From: Dysgonomonas sp. ZJ279
GTDB taxonomy: Bacteria; Bacteroidota; Bacteroidia; Bacteroidales; Dysgonomonadaceae
Assembly (NCBI RefSeq): GCF_011039205.1
Contig: NZ_JAAKEL010000005.1
Span: 62,001 to 126,000, forward strand
Length of the DNA: 64,000 nt
Direction: 5' to 3'
This document shows positions 34,357 to 44,165 of the stretch, in pieces (position 1 is the first letter of the stretch; the number at the start of each line of letters is the position of its first letter). Made by a program: the position numbers and the translations under genes. The notes below the pieces were generated by a model, which searched no databases, was not told the DNA's origin, and was given only the letters and a program-made list of their open reading frames with translations.

Positions 34357-35619
34357 TTAATATCCTCTGATTGCTTTTACTCCAGGAAGTACTTTTCCTT
34401 CGATGAACTCAAGTAGAGCACCACCACCGGTAGATACATAAGATACTTGGTCAGCCAATCCGAACTTGTTAACACAAGCCACAGAGTCGCCACCACCTAC
34501 TAATGAGAACGCACCTGCTTTAGTCGAAGCTGCAATAGCTTTAGCTACTACTTCAGAACCGTGAGCGAAGTTGTCGAATTCGAATACGCCTACAGGACCA
34601 TTCCAAAGAATAGTTTTAGATGCCATGATAACATCAGAAAATTCTTTTTCGCCTTTAGGACCAACATCGAAACCAGCCCATCCGTCAGGAATTGCATTAG
34701 CTTCTGCAAATTGAGTATTAGCATCGTTGCTGAATTTGTCGCCAAGTTTAGCATCGCTCGCTAAAACAAGGTTCACGCCATTTTTTTCAGCTTTTGCCAT
34801 AATTTCTTTAGCCAGTTCTAGCTTGTCGTCTTCACAAAGTGAATTACCGATTTTACCGCCTTTAGCTTTTTCGAATGTAAATGCCATACCACCACCGATG
34901 ATAAGGTTGTCTACTTTATCTAACAGGTTTTCGATAATATCGATTTTAGACGATACTTTCGATCCGCCGATGATCGCTGTAAACGGACGAGCAGGATCTT
35001 TCATGATTTTCTCTACTGCGTCTACTTCTTGTTGAAGCAAGTATCCGAACATTTTATGATTTGCATCAAATTCGTCAGCAATAAGAGCTGTAGAAGCATG
35101 TGCACGGTGAGCAGTTCCGAAAGCGTCGTTTACATAAACATCAGCATAAGAAGCTAAAGTTTTAGTAAATTCTTTTTGGCTTTCTTTGATTGCTTTTTTA
35201 GCAGTAGCTTTAACCTCGTCGCTTGCATCTTCTGCCAATCCGCGTGGTTTGCCTTCTTCTTCAGCATAGAAACGAAGATTTTCAAGCAATAGAGCTTCTC
35301 CCGGTTGAAGAGCAGCAGCTTTCATAGCAGCTTCTTCGCTCGCGCAGTCGCTTGCAAATTGTACATCAACACCCAACAATTTAGATACGTGAGCAAGGAT
35401 GTGTTTCAATGAATATTTATCTTCCACACCTTTAGGACGACCAAGGTGAGATGCAATGATCGGGCTACCGCCATCAGCGATAATCTTTTTAAGTGTGGGC
35501 ATTGCTGCACGGATACGAGTGTCGTCAGTGATGTTGAATTGTGCATCTAAAGGCACATTGAAGTCAACTCTTACGAATGCTTTCTTTCCAGAAAAGTCGA
35601 ATTTGTCAATTGTAATCAT
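34357..35619 (-). CDS. pgk: Phosphoglycerate kinase
   Basis: 420 residues. It converts 1,3-bisphosphoglycerate and ADP to 3-phosphoglycerate and ATP in glycolysis. Marks: [15 protein letters not shown] at the N-terminus, [23 protein letters not shown], the hinge IGGGMAFTF and the C-terminal nucleotide loop [10 protein letters not shown]. It is a single gene with its own terminator and a TATATTTG-type promoter upstream. The cytoplasmic housekeeping copy. Confidence 0.97.
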   Translation of the reverse strand: MITIDKFDFSGKKAFVRVDFNVPLDAQFNITDDTRIRAAMPTLKKIIADGGSPIIASHLGRPKGVEDKYSLKHILAHVSKLLGVDVQFASDCASEEAAMKAAALQPGEALLLENLRFYAEEEGKPRGLAEDASDEVKATAKKAIKESQKEFTKTLASYADVYVNDAFGTAHRAHASTALIADEFDANHKMFGYLLQQEVDAVEKIMKDPARPFTAIIGGSKVSSKIDIIENLLDKVDNLIIGGGMAFTFEKAKGGKIGNSLCEDDKLELAKEIMAKAEKNGVNLVLASDAKLGDKFSNDANTQFAEANAIPDGWAGFDVGPKGEKEFSDVIMASKTILWNGPVGVFEFDNFAHGSEVVAKAIAASTKAGAFSLVGGGDSVACVNKFGLADQVSYVSTGGGALLEFIEGKVLPGVKAIRGY

Positions 35620-35985
35620 AATTTTTTATAATTAAATATTATAATGAATGTTTCTTATTGTCAAAGCTTTAGGTGCTCGCTGCCTCTTTTTGTAAAGAGA
35701 GGTACAAATATACAAAATTATGTGTTAGATAATTGAAGCGAAAATTAATTTTAATGAATTTAAGAGCTATAACGGATTATAAGCTTGTTAAGCAGGCATA
35801 TAATTACTCTTTTCGACTGTTTTACAGTCTGTAATTTTGACAAGACTATTCAGTTTTAAAGAAATTTATGTTACTTCGCAACTATATATTTACGGAGAGT
35901 GGCATTCTCCGAATACAGAAGCACAAACACAGAGATGGTAAATAGCCATTTTAATTACACAATACATAAATTATAACATAGAGAA
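35620..35985. other. 366-bp intergenic region with pgk promoter
   Basis: No gene is seen. On the minus strand a TATATTTG -7 box lies at 35705-35712, about 85 bases before the pgk start. Just downstream is a short hairpin CCTCTTT/AAAGAGAGG (35683-35702), near the expected 5' end of the message, which could stabilise it. The right half is AT-rich with no repeat of the window families. Confidence 0.45.
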
Positions 35986-36750
35986 ATGAAGCGAATTATT
36001 CTAACAATCTGTCTCTTATCTGTCATTTGTTCTTGTTCTTCACAAAATGCAAATAAAGATAATGGGCTCTTGGAATTTTATACAATAAATATGGATTCTG
36101 AAAAAGAATTTATGCAGGAGTCTCTGGCTCAGATGGAGCGGAGAGGTGTGATCGATAAAGCTCAATCCGAACTCGTTCTTAATTGTCTGGTTGCTGATTG
36201 GCAAAGTATCGCCGAAAATAAAATAGCTCTGACTTGCGAAGAACTGGATTTGAAGGCGGCTAATACATTAGAAAAGTTGCAGGGAGTAAGAGCCACTGTT
36301 GATTTCTATGAGTTGATGACAACGGAATATGCGGGCATCACAACCGAAAACAGCATGAAAGATGGAGATGATTCGTGCAACCCGAATATCGTTATTTGGG
36401 AGTGGTGGCAAGCCAATCAGACGTTCGACGATAGGATATATGAAATGCGCAGGCGGTTGGAAGATATGCAGACACGTGCGACAGGCTCGAGATCGCAAGA
36501 TGCTGCAAAGCAGTCTAAAGAAATTGCAGCAGAGGTGAATAAAGATATAGACATACTGCAACGTAGCGAATCGTCGGATACAACCGGAATAGTTGAAATA
36601 GTGGAAGCTGCCAGAGCAAAGTATCGCGGAAGACAGGATATTGATGAATCTATATTACTTGATGTCGGCTATGTTTACAATCTTATGGCTAGTTCCAAAG
36701 GGTTGGATATGAGTTCTGAAACAATGGATTGGGCAAGTGGATTGAAATAA
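35986..36750 (+). CDS. Lipoprotein of unknown function
   Basis: 254 residues with a lipoprotein signal (MKRIILTICLLSVICSCSS). The mature part is mostly helical, with coiled-coil-like stretches (FDDRIYEMRRRLEDMQTRA and AAKQSKEIAAEVNKDIDIL). It has a Trp pair in IVIWEWWQANQ. The next gene, also a lipoprotein, starts 10 bases later; both precede the Bat operon by about 130 bases. They may be envelope accessory proteins. No family recognised. Confidence 0.5.
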   Translation: MKRIILTICLLSVICSCSSQNANKDNGLLEFYTINMDSEKEFMQESLAQMERRGVIDKAQSELVLNCLVADWQSIAENKIALTCEELDLKAANTLEKLQGVRATVDFYELMTTEYAGITTENSMKDGDDSCNPNIVIWEWWQANQTFDDRIYEMRRRLEDMQTRATGSRSQDAAKQSKEIAAEVNKDIDILQRSESSDTTGIVEIVEAARAKYRGRQDIDESILLDVGYVYNLMASSKGLDMSSETMDWASGLK

Positions 36751-36760
36751 ATATAAATTT

Positions 36761-37258
36761 ATGATAAAGGAAATTTTATCTCGGATTATGATATTAAGGG
36801 CGGTAATACAATTGCTGCTTGTAGTTGGCTTCTTGTCTTGCACTTCAAGTCCTAATAAGGATGCTCAGCTAAATACAACTGAAACAGATACCAAACTCGT
36901 AGAAGATACCCTCTCATTCGATGAGTTGAGGTCGGCAGTAACAGAGCGTTTCGATGTAATGCTTAAGCTAAGAGTATTACCAAGCCGAAATATTGAGACT
37001 CTGAAAACGATTATACTCAACGATATAGAGATTTATTCTAATAGTTCGCAAAGCAAGGCACAATTGATCGAACTTACCCGATACAGTCTCAATCAGATGA
37101 ATGCCGTTCCCCTGAATGCCGGAGACCGTGAATTTATAGTAGATGTCTATTATCATCTTTCACTGCATGCCGGTATAGATATTGCTGATATACTCGATGA
37201 ATGGTTGGGTGGAGATGGATTGGCAGAAATTGAGAAAGATAGGAAAAATATTAAATGA
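36761..37258 (+). CDS. Second lipoprotein of unknown function
   Basis: 165 residues. A long N-terminal segment (MIKEILSRIMILRAVIQLLL) leads into the lipoprotein cleavage site FLSCTSSP. The mature part is helical and acidic (FDELRSAVTERFDVMLKLRVL). It follows 35986 within 10 bases in the same orientation, so a shared transcript is likely. No family recognised. Confidence 0.5.
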   Translation: MIKEILSRIMILRAVIQLLLVVGFLSCTSSPNKDAQLNTTETDTKLVEDTLSFDELRSAVTERFDVMLKLRVLPSRNIETLKTIILNDIEIYSNSSQSKAQLIELTRYSLNQMNAVPLNAGDREFIVDVYYHLSLHAGIDIADILDEWLGGDGLAEIEKDRKNIK

Positions 37259-37322
37259 TGAATACTTCCTTATCCTTAAACATTTTTAACGCCCAAATAT
37301 ACCATTTCAAATTTAACATTTC

Positions 37323-37330
37323 TATTTTTG
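37323..37330 (+). promoter_or_regulatory. Candidate -7 box of the Bat operon
   Basis: TATTTTTG matches TAnnTTTG, 61 bases before the moxR start. A -33 TTTG at the proper distance is not clear. Since no terminator is visible between 37258 and here, readthrough from the lipoprotein pair is also possible. Confidence 0.4.
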
Positions 37331-37390
37331 TGTTGCTTATAGAAAAAAGGAATAATAACAAAATAATAATAACTAAATAGAACAAATAGT

Positions 37391-38383
37391 ATGGCGCAAG
37401 TTGATATTCGCGAATTGACTGAGAGAATACAAAGTAAAAGCACTTTCGTTGGAGCCCTCACAATGGGTATGGATAAGGTGATTGTAGGTCAGAAACACCT
37501 TGTAGAATCTCTATTGATAGGACTATTAGCCGACGGACATATCCTTCTCGAAGGGGTACCCGGATTGGCGAAGACATTGGCTATAAAAAGCTTGGCATCA
37601 CTTATCGATGCAAAATACAGCCGTATACAGTTTACTCCCGACTTGTTACCAGCCGATGTGGTGGGAACAATGATTTACAGCCAGAAGAACGAGGAGTTCA
37701 TCGTAAAACACGGTCCTGTGTTCTCTAACTTCGTATTGGCGGATGAAATAAACCGTGCTCCGGCAAAGGTACAAAGTGCCTTGCTCGAAGCCATGCAAGA
37801 GCGTCAGGTTACTATTGGCGAAAAAACATACAAACTTCCTGCTCCATTCCTTGTAATGGCAACTCAGAATCCTATCGAACAAGAAGGTACATATCCTTTA
37901 CCCGAAGCACAGGTAGACCGTTTTATGTTGAAGGTTGTAATTAATTACCCTAAGAAAGCCGAAGAGCAATTAATTCTTCGTCAAAATCTGATGGGTGCTT
38001 ACGAAACACTAAGACCGGTAATGACTGCCGACGAAATTATCGAAGCTCGTAAAGTAGTGCATGATGTGTACTTAGACGAGAAAATCGAAAAATATATTGT
38101 AGATATCGTATTTGCAACACGTTTCCCTGAAGATAACGGATTAACATCGTTGAAAGGTATGATCGGATTCGGAGCATCGCCACGTGCATCTATCAGTTTG
38201 GCATTGGCGTCGCGTGCATATGCGTTCATCAAAGGTCGCGGATATGTTATCCCTGAAGATATACGTGCAGTATGTCACGATGTAATGCGTCACCGTATCG
38301 GTCTTACTTACGAAGCTGAAGCGAATAATACCACTTCGGACGAAATCATTAGCGAAATATTGAACAAGATAGAAGTACCTTGA
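37391..38383 (+). CDS. MoxR-type AAA+ ATPase of the Bat operon
   Basis: 330 residues. It has Walker A GVPGLAKT (LLEGVPGLAKTLAI, about residue 56), Walker B NFVLADEINRAPAKVQS and sensor 1 FLVMATQNPIEQEG, then the PEAQVDRFML arginine-finger region. MoxR ATPases act as chaperone-like assembly factors with VWA partner proteins, here batA and batB. It is the first gene of the operon, cytoplasmic. The start has a normal AT-rich leader. Confidence 0.93.
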   Translation: MAQVDIRELTERIQSKSTFVGALTMGMDKVIVGQKHLVESLLIGLLADGHILLEGVPGLAKTLAIKSLASLIDAKYSRIQFTPDLLPADVVGTMIYSQKNEEFIVKHGPVFSNFVLADEINRAPAKVQSALLEAMQERQVTIGEKTYKLPAPFLVMATQNPIEQEGTYPLPEAQVDRFMLKVVINYPKKAEEQLILRQNLMGAYETLRPVMTADEIIEARKVVHDVYLDEKIEKYIVDIVFATRFPEDNGLTSLKGMIGFGASPRASISLALASRAYAFIKGRGYVIPEDIRAVCHDVMRHRIGLTYEAEANNTTSDEIISEILNKIEVP

Positions 38384-38387
38384 TACA

Positions 38388-38503
38388 GTAGCCCCTCCTG
38401 ACCTCCCCCAAGGGGAGGAATACAAAGAGGGTATAATTGATATAGACGAAGTAATTATTTTTGCGCTAGCAAAGCCCCTCCTAGGGAGGGGTTGGGGAGG
38501 CTC
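38388..38503. repeat. GC-rich repeat units inside the Bat operon
   Basis: AGCCCCTCCTGACCTCCCCC (38390s) and a unit with CCCCTCCTAGGGAGGGGTTG (38474-38503) face each other between moxR and the DUF58 gene. The 135-base gap would otherwise be short, so the repeat was added to an existing operon. Confidence 0.8.
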
Positions 38504-38518
38504 TAACTGATTTAAAGA

Positions 38519-39388
38519 ATGGAAACAAGCGAACTATTAAAGAAAGTACGCCGTATAGAAATAAAGACCCGTGGATTGTCGGCAAATATATTTGCAGGAC
38601 AGTATCACTCAGCCTTCAAAGGTAGGGGGATGGCTTTCTCCGAGGTACGCGAATACCAGTATGGAGACGATATTCGCGATATCGACTGGAATGTAACCGC
38701 TCGCTACAATCGCCCTTATATAAAGGTGTTTGAAGAAGAGCGCGAACTGACCGTTATGCTCTTGGTCGATGTGTCAGCCAGTCAGGATTTTGGTACACGC
38801 AATACTATCAAACGCGATATAGTAACCGAAATGGCTGCGACGCTGGCATTTTCGGCTATTCAAAATAACGATAAGATAGGTGTGATCTTCTTTTCGGATA
38901 TGATAGAGAAATTTATTCCGCCTAAGAAAGGTAAGAAACACATACTCTATATCATCCGCGAGCTGATCAATTTCGAGGCACGGAGTACAAAGACCGATCT
39001 GAATATGGCATTGAAATATCTGACTAATGTCATCAAGAAACGTTGTACGACCTTTATGATCTCCGACTTTGTCGATAATGGAAACTATGATAATGCACTT
39101 ACCATTGCCAACCGTAAACACGATATAGTAGCATTGCAGGTATACGATCATTTCGAGTCGGAATTGCCGAATGTAGGTCTGATGAAAGTGCTCGATGCCG
39201 AAACCGGTGCCGAAGAATGGATAGATACCTCGTCGAAAAAAGTAAGACAGACGTATAAAGACTGGTGGATGAAACGACAAGATTCGATGCAGAATATATT
39301 CAATCGCAGTCGTGTCGATAGTGTATCGGTGCGTACCGACGAAGATTATGTGAAAGCTATGCTTGCACTATTTAAAAAGAGAAGTTGA
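38519..39388 (+). CDS. DUF58 domain protein of the Bat operon
   Basis: 289 residues. The typical DUF58 phrase GRGMAFSEVREYQYGDDIRDIDWNVTARY, here broken for length into GMAFSEVREYQYG and DDIRDIDWNVTAR, is at about 35-65. It is followed by a VWA-like fold with LLVDVSASQDFGT. It partners MoxR ATPases in many bacteria. In Bacteroides it lies between moxR and the VWA membrane proteins, as here. Cytoplasmic; no membrane helix. Confidence 0.9.
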   Translation: METSELLKKVRRIEIKTRGLSANIFAGQYHSAFKGRGMAFSEVREYQYGDDIRDIDWNVTARYNRPYIKVFEEERELTVMLLVDVSASQDFGTRNTIKRDIVTEMAATLAFSAIQNNDKIGVIFFSDMIEKFIPPKKGKKHILYIIRELINFEARSTKTDLNMALKYLTNVIKKRCTTFMISDFVDNGNYDNALTIANRKHDIVALQVYDHFESELPNVGLMKVLDAETGAEEWIDTSSKKVRQTYKDWWMKRQDSMQNIFNRSRVDSVSVRTDEDYVKAMLALFKKRS

Positions 39389-39454
39389 TAATTAGCCAAT
39401 GAGAAAATTTGCCAATTTGCTAATTTACCAATCTACTAATTTACTAATTAGATT

Positions 39455-40513
39455 ATGTTGAAAATAAAGAATTACATACTGTTTGGTGTACTATGTTTTC
39501 TGAGCATTTCTGTTTCCGCACAGAAGTCGACCGTCAGGGTGACCGTCGAGCCGTCAGATATATTGATAGGCGATCAGGCAGTTATTAATTTAGAGGTAAT
39601 CTCACCCAAAGGGCGTAACATTATATTCCCTGTTTATGCCGATACACTGATCAAAGGTATTGAGGTGTTGAAGATGGAAAAGGTCGATACGACCATGACT
39701 GAGGTGATGACTCTCAGCCAGAAGTACATCATTACATCGTTCGACTCTACGCTCTATCACGTTCCCTATATGGAAGTTATAGACGGTGTAGATACACTTC
39801 GTTCAAACGACTTCGGATTGAAGGTGACCTCTCCCCAGCTATCCGATTCTACGATGGCATATCTGGAGATGCTGAAAAACCACGAAACAGATTCGATAGA
39901 CTTTGTTAAACTTCAGATATCGGATATCAAAGATGTACAAAGTCCTAAATTTGTTTGGCAAGATTATCTGTCCGATTTCCTTATTCCGTTTCTTATATTG
40001 ATTGCAATAGGCGCAATAGGATTGGCGATTTATTTCTTCACAAGGAAAAAGAAAAAAGGATACTTCTTCACACCTAAAGTGGTGCTTCCGCCTCATGTGG
40101 TAGCATTGCAGGGTCTCGATAAGTTGAAGGCGAAAAAGCTAAGTCAGAAAGGCATGGAGAAAGAATACTATACCGAACTTACGGATATTGTACGTCTCTA
40201 TATCGATCAGCGATTTGGTATCAATGCACCTGAGATGATAACCGAAGATATTATAGAAGCAGTGCACAGATCGACAGATGCAAGTTCACCCGAAAATAGC
40301 TTAAGCCAGATTCTAAGACTTGCCGATCTTGTGAAGTTCGCTAAATATAATCCGCTACCCGACGAAAATGATTTGAGTTTGGTAAATGCTTATCTGTTTG
40401 TTAATCAGACTAAGATAGAAGAAGTGACACCTGTCGGTCAGCAACCCGCAAAAGGTGATGCAGCCGTAGCGCCGACTTTGCCTGTCGATAACAACAATAC
40501 ACCAAATAGCTAA
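39455..40513 (+). CDS. Bat operon membrane protein (BatD-like/DUF4381-like)
   Basis: 352 residues with a signal peptide (ending SVSAQ), a periplasmic beta domain (VTVEPSDILIGDQAVINLEV..), a membrane helix at about 175-195 (FLIPFLILIAIGAIGLAIYFF) and a basic, then cytoplasmic helical tail (GLDKLKAKKLSQKGMEKEYY..) with a Pro-rich end. The position between DUF58 and batA is that of the unnamed gene in the Bacteroides Bat locus. It probably links the periplasmic and cytoplasmic parts. Confidence 0.75.
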   Translation: MLKIKNYILFGVLCFLSISVSAQKSTVRVTVEPSDILIGDQAVINLEVISPKGRNIIFPVYADTLIKGIEVLKMEKVDTTMTEVMTLSQKYIITSFDSTLYHVPYMEVIDGVDTLRSNDFGLKVTSPQLSDSTMAYLEMLKNHETDSIDFVKLQISDIKDVQSPKFVWQDYLSDFLIPFLILIAIGAIGLAIYFFTRKKKKGYFFTPKVVLPPHVVALQGLDKLKAKKLSQKGMEKEYYTELTDIVRLYIDQRFGINAPEMITEDIIEAVHRSTDASSPENSLSQILRLADLVKFAKYNPLPDENDLSLVNAYLFVNQTKIEEVTPVGQQPAKGDAAVAPTLPVDNNNTPNS

Positions 40514-40524
40514 AAGAAAAAGAA

Positions 40525-41502
40525 ATGGAATTTGCAAACCCTAAATATTTACTGTTACTCTTTCTGCTTATACCGCTAATTGTATGGTATATTGTCAAAT
40601 TGAGAAAAGTACAGGCAACATTCAAAATGTCGTCGACCTTGCCTCTCAAAAACATAAAGCCGACAGTCAGAGTATATCTGCGCCATTTCCCGTTTTTGTT
40701 GCGGGTAATAGCTCTTGGGCTGATAGTGATTGTGTTGGCACGCCCTCAAAGCGTCAACTCTTCCGATATATCCAATTCGGAAGGTATCGATATTGTGATG
40801 GCGCTCGATGTATCGGGAACGATGATGGCACAAGATTTTTCGCCCAATCGTCTCGAAGCAGCAAAGAAAGTAGCGGCCGAATTTATTAACGACCGTAAGA
40901 ATGATAAGATAGGATTGGTTGTTTTTGCAGGCGAGAGTTTCACTCAATGCCCCTTAACGACTGATCACCGCATATTATTGAATCTGCTCAACGAGGTAAA
41001 GTATGGAATGATAGAAGACGGAACAGCTATCGGTCTTGGTCTGGCCAATGCGGTAAACCGATTGAAAGACAGTAAATCTAAATCGCGTGTCGTAATACTT
41101 CTTACCGATGGATCTAACAATGCAGGACAGATAGCACCCATGACGGCAGCCGATCTTGCAGCATCGTACGGCATACGTGTATATACTATCGGTATAGGCT
41201 CGCGTGGTTCGTCGATGGTGACCGATCCCCGTACCGGACAGCAATATCGTATAGATGCTGATATCGATGAGCGTGTGTTGACGGAAATAGCTTCCATCAC
41301 AGGTGGAGAATATTATCGTGCTACCGACAATACAAGTCTGAAAGCGATATACGATCAGATCGATAGTATGGAAAAATATCATATAAGTGTCAATACTGTG
41401 ACTAAGCGAAAAGAATTGTATATACCGTTTGCTCTGCTGGCTTTATGCTTGGTAGGATTCGAGTTGATTCTTCGCCGTACATTGTTGAGAAGTATACCAT
41501 AA
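40525..41502 (+). CDS. batA: VWA membrane protein BatA
   Basis: 325 residues. Two N-terminal membrane helices (about 7-20 and 52-72) are followed by a von Willebrand factor A domain with the MIDAS phrase MALDVSGTMMAQDF (D-x-S-G-T, the last Ser replaced by Thr), then VVFAGESFTQCPLTTD, and VILLTDGSNNAGQ. A C-terminal helix lies at about 300-318. BatA is part of the periplasmic aerotolerance complex with BatB and BatC. It starts 11 bases after the previous gene. Confidence 0.9.
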   Translation: MEFANPKYLLLLFLLIPLIVWYIVKLRKVQATFKMSSTLPLKNIKPTVRVYLRHFPFLLRVIALGLIVIVLARPQSVNSSDISNSEGIDIVMALDVSGTMMAQDFSPNRLEAAKKVAAEFINDRKNDKIGLVVFAGESFTQCPLTTDHRILLNLLNEVKYGMIEDGTAIGLGLANAVNRLKDSKSKSRVVILLTDGSNNAGQIAPMTAADLAASYGIRVYTIGIGSRGSSMVTDPRTGQQYRIDADIDERVLTEIASITGGEYYRATDNTSLKAIYDQIDSMEKYHISVNTVTKRKELYIPFALLALCLVGFELILRRTLLRSIP

Positions 41503-41505
41503 AGC

Positions 41506-41698
41506 TCGAGCCCTCCTAGCCTCCCCCAAGGCGAGGAATTAGCGAAGCCACGAAATGGTATAGAAAAGTAAATGGATGATGAAAAATTATAAATATAAAA
41601 CAGATACTCTCTCTGATCCCTCCCCTTGGGGGAGGCTAGGAGGGGCTTAATAAAAACTCTCTCTGATTCCTCTCTTTAGGGGAGGCTAGGAGGGGCCA
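41506..41698. repeat. Three GC-rich repeat units between batA and batB
   Basis: Units are at about 41510-41540 (CTCCTAGCCTCCCCCAAGG), 41610-41647 (CCCTCCCCTTGGGGGAGG) and 41656-41696 (CTCTTTAGGGGAGGCTAGG). The first faces the other two. They occupy most of the 209-base gap between the two VWA genes. Confidence 0.85.
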
Positions 41699-41711
41699 AT
41701 AGATATAAAAT

Positions 41712-42740
41712 ATGCACATGTTTAAGTTTGCAAACCCCGAATTTCTATATTTATTTATCCTGATACCTGTATTCATTATAGGCTTCATATTACTGAATAT
41801 AATGAAGCGTAAAGATGTACAGAAGATTGGCGATCTGAGGCTGGTAAAGCGTATGATGCCCGAGCTGTCGCTCAAACGTTCGTACCTTAAATTCTGGCTG
41901 GTGCTGGTTGCTATCGGTTTCGGAATAGTAATTCTGGCACGTCCGCAGTTCGGAACAAAAGTAGAGAAAGTTGACAAAAAAGGTATCGAACTCGTTATCG
42001 CTATCGACGTATCTAATTCGATGATGGCTGAGGATATCAAACCCAATCGTTTAGCCAAAGCGAAGCAGATCCTTACACGTATCATAGACGAACGGAAGGA
42101 CGATAAGGTAGCCATAGTTGTATTTGCAGGAGAAGCATTTATCCAGTTGCCGATGACTGCTGATAACCAGTCTGCAAAAATATTCCTCGAAACTATCGAC
42201 CCGAGCATTGTGCCCGTACAGGGAACTGTGATCGGTAGCGCCATAGATATAAGTATGAGCTGCTTCTCTAACGAGCAGGATATAGATAAAGCAATCGTAT
42301 TGATTACCGACGGTGAAAGCCACGAAGGCAATGCCGAAGAGGCTGCTGCCAGAGCTGCTGATGCAGGAGTTCATGTAAATGTGGTGGGTATCGGCTCACT
42401 CGAAGGTGCCCCTATTCCTGTGGCAGAAGGGTCGAGCAATCAGAAACGCGATAATACGGGACAGGTTGTAATGACCAGACTAAACGAAGAAATGTGTAAG
42501 AGCATAGCTAAAGCCGGTAAGGGACTTTATGTGCATGCCGACAACTCGAACAACGCACTGAAAAGCCTTCAGGCCGAATTGGAAAAATTACAGAAAAAAG
42601 ATATAGACGGAGTAGCATACTCGGAGTATGACGAAAAATTCCAGATATTTGCATGGGGAATGTTTATCCTTTTATTGTTAGAAATATGTGTATTCGATAA
42701 GAAAAACAGATTGTTTAGAAATATCAGACTCTTTAAGTAA
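41712..42740 (+). CDS. batB: VWA membrane protein BatB
   Basis: 342 residues, paralogous to BatA (both open with MxxFANPxxLYLF-type residues). A complete MIDAS is present: AIDVSNSMMAEDIKPNRLAKA (Asp-x-Ser-x-Ser), with VVFAGEAFIQLPMTADNQSA and VLITDGESHEGNAEEAA. Helices at about 9-28 and 62-80 and at the C-terminus (about 316-333) anchor the protein with the VWA domain in the periplasm. Two ATGs (41712, 41718) are possible. Confidence 0.9.
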   Translation: MHMFKFANPEFLYLFILIPVFIIGFILLNIMKRKDVQKIGDLRLVKRMMPELSLKRSYLKFWLVLVAIGFGIVILARPQFGTKVEKVDKKGIELVIAIDVSNSMMAEDIKPNRLAKAKQILTRIIDERKDDKVAIVVFAGEAFIQLPMTADNQSAKIFLETIDPSIVPVQGTVIGSAIDISMSCFSNEQDIDKAIVLITDGESHEGNAEEAAARAADAGVHVNVVGIGSLEGAPIPVAEGSSNQKRDNTGQVVMTRLNEEMCKSIAKAGKGLYVHADNSNNALKSLQAELEKLQKKDIDGVAYSEYDEKFQIFAWGMFILLLLEICVFDKKNRLFRNIRLFK

Positions 42741-42748
42741 GATAGCAG

Positions 42749-43573
42749 ATGATTATGAAACGAAGTATATTTATACTATTATTTATATCCCTTACAGTTA
42801 CTCTCTTTGCCCAAAAAGAAGAGCGAAAAGCTGTACGTGCAGGAAACAAGGCTTATAAAGATCAGCTTTACGGTACGGCCGAAGCTGAATACGATAAGGC
42901 GATAAAAGTAAATCCCAGTTCGAAAGAAGCATCTTTCAACTTGGCTAACTCGTATTACAAACAGCAAAAATGGGATGATGCCCTCGCCGAATATCAGCAT
43001 TATCTGACGCTCGAAAACGAAGATCCTACTAAAATGAGTTCAGCATGGAGCAATGTCGGTAATACGTATCTTAAGAAAAAAGCGAACGAGAAAGAAGGTC
43101 AGCAGCCTGTTATGCCGGGTCAGATGCCGGGAGCGCAGCAAAAACAAGGACCCGATAACCTCAAGTTGTCGATGGAAGCCTACAAAAATGCACTTCGCCT
43201 CAATCCCAAAGATGAGGAAACCCGCTATAACCTTGCTGTGGTTCAGAAAATGATCAAAGATAAGGAAGAAGAAGGCGGCGGTGGCGGCAAAGACGATCAG
43301 CAGCAAAATAAAGATCAGGATAAGGACAAAGATAAAGACCAAAATAAGGATCAGAACCAAGATCAGAATAAGGATCAAAATAAAGACCAAAAGCCTGACC
43401 AGAATAAAGATCAGGAACAAAAAGAAAATCAAATGTCGCAGGATAATATCCAGCAGATACTGCAAGCGATAGAACAAGATGAGAAAGAAACTCAAGAGCG
43501 CGTGAAACAAACGAAAGCTCAAGACCGTAAGAAACAAAACGAAAATAACAGAAGACAGAATAAAGACTGGTAA
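42749..43573 (+). CDS. batC: TPR protein BatC
   Basis: 274 residues with a signal peptide (MKRSIFILLFISLTVTLFA, from the second ATG at 42755). TPR repeats span about 30-180 (KAYKDQLYGTAEAEYDKAIK.., AWSNVGNTYLKKK..). Then comes a remarkable low-complexity stretch of (K/N)DQ and DKDK repeats (about 190-245). The C-terminus is helical and charged. TPRs hold BatA/BatB; the D/Q/K spacer is poorly conserved in the family. It starts 8 bases after batB. Confidence 0.88.
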   Translation: MIMKRSIFILLFISLTVTLFAQKEERKAVRAGNKAYKDQLYGTAEAEYDKAIKVNPSSKEASFNLANSYYKQQKWDDALAEYQHYLTLENEDPTKMSSAWSNVGNTYLKKKANEKEGQQPVMPGQMPGAQQKQGPDNLKLSMEAYKNALRLNPKDEETRYNLAVVQKMIKDKEEEGGGGGKDDQQQNKDQDKDKDKDQNKDQNQDQNKDQNKDQKPDQNKDQEQKENQMSQDNIQQILQAIEQDEKETQERVKQTKAQDRKKQNENNRRQNKDW

Positions 43574-44113
43574 ATGGTGCATACAGGAGATATACGGAGA
43601 TCGTGCTTTCTTGCAATTTTACTCTTACAGTGTTTTGCATTGAGTTTTGCTCAGCAAAAGCAAGAGAGAAAGCAGCAAAAAAAGTCTGCTGTAGAGATCG
43701 ATGCATTTATAAAAACGGTAGTATCTAAATCGAGTGTTCATCTTTCAGATACATTGACCATTACTTACCGTTTATACACCACCGTGGATATAAATAGAGT
43801 AGTTGAGGTAGATTTTCCATATATACGCGATTTTTATACTGCGAATATGACTCCGTCGCGTCAGAAAGTGGAAGAAGAAAAGATAAACAACATTAAATAT
43901 AGGGTGATAGATCTTCGCACATTAGTATTGCAACCTCGGTCGATAGGAGAAAAAACTATTCCCGAAGGGGAAATAACACTTGAGTACGCAATCCCTACAG
44001 GCCGTAAGATACGCAATGCATGGGGCGAAATATACGACGAAGCTGAACGAAAACTGGAAACATTGACTATCGATCCTGTAATCATAAATGTACATGATAT
44101 GATAGCACTATAA
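43574..44113 (+). CDS. Stand-alone BatD-like domain protein (duplicated module)
   Basis: 179 residues, starting directly at the batC stop (no spacer). After a signal-like N-terminus (residues about 10-28) the region FIKTVVSKSSVHLSDTLTI, TYRLYTTVDINRVVEVDFP and LQPRSIGEKTIPEGEITLEY aligns with one domain of batD downstream (AFVRAIFSKTKVNEQEAVMV.. FYTTLNIRSVGKIEFPEF.. FPQRSGKITIPSGAMEI). It lacks the rest of BatD, including the membrane helix, so it is a periplasmic single-domain paralogue. It may cap or regulate BatD. Confidence 0.75.
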   Translation: MVHTGDIRRSCFLAILLLQCFALSFAQQKQERKQQKKSAVEIDAFIKTVVSKSSVHLSDTLTITYRLYTTVDINRVVEVDFPYIRDFYTANMTPSRQKVEEEKINNIKYRVIDLRTLVLQPRSIGEKTIPEGEITLEYAIPTGRKIRNAWGEIYDEAERKLETLTIDPVIINVHDMIAL

Positions 44114-44165
44114 AATTATTAACTTTGCGCGTCTTGCTGATTTAATACAACGAAGTGGTCTATGC

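Noticed and set aside
43040-43706. Long minus- and plus-frame ORFs over the batC low-complexity region
   Set aside because: They are by-products of the repeated (K/N)DQ and DK codons of batC; compositions such as runs of Leu/Ile/Phe or Lys/Ile are not protein-like.
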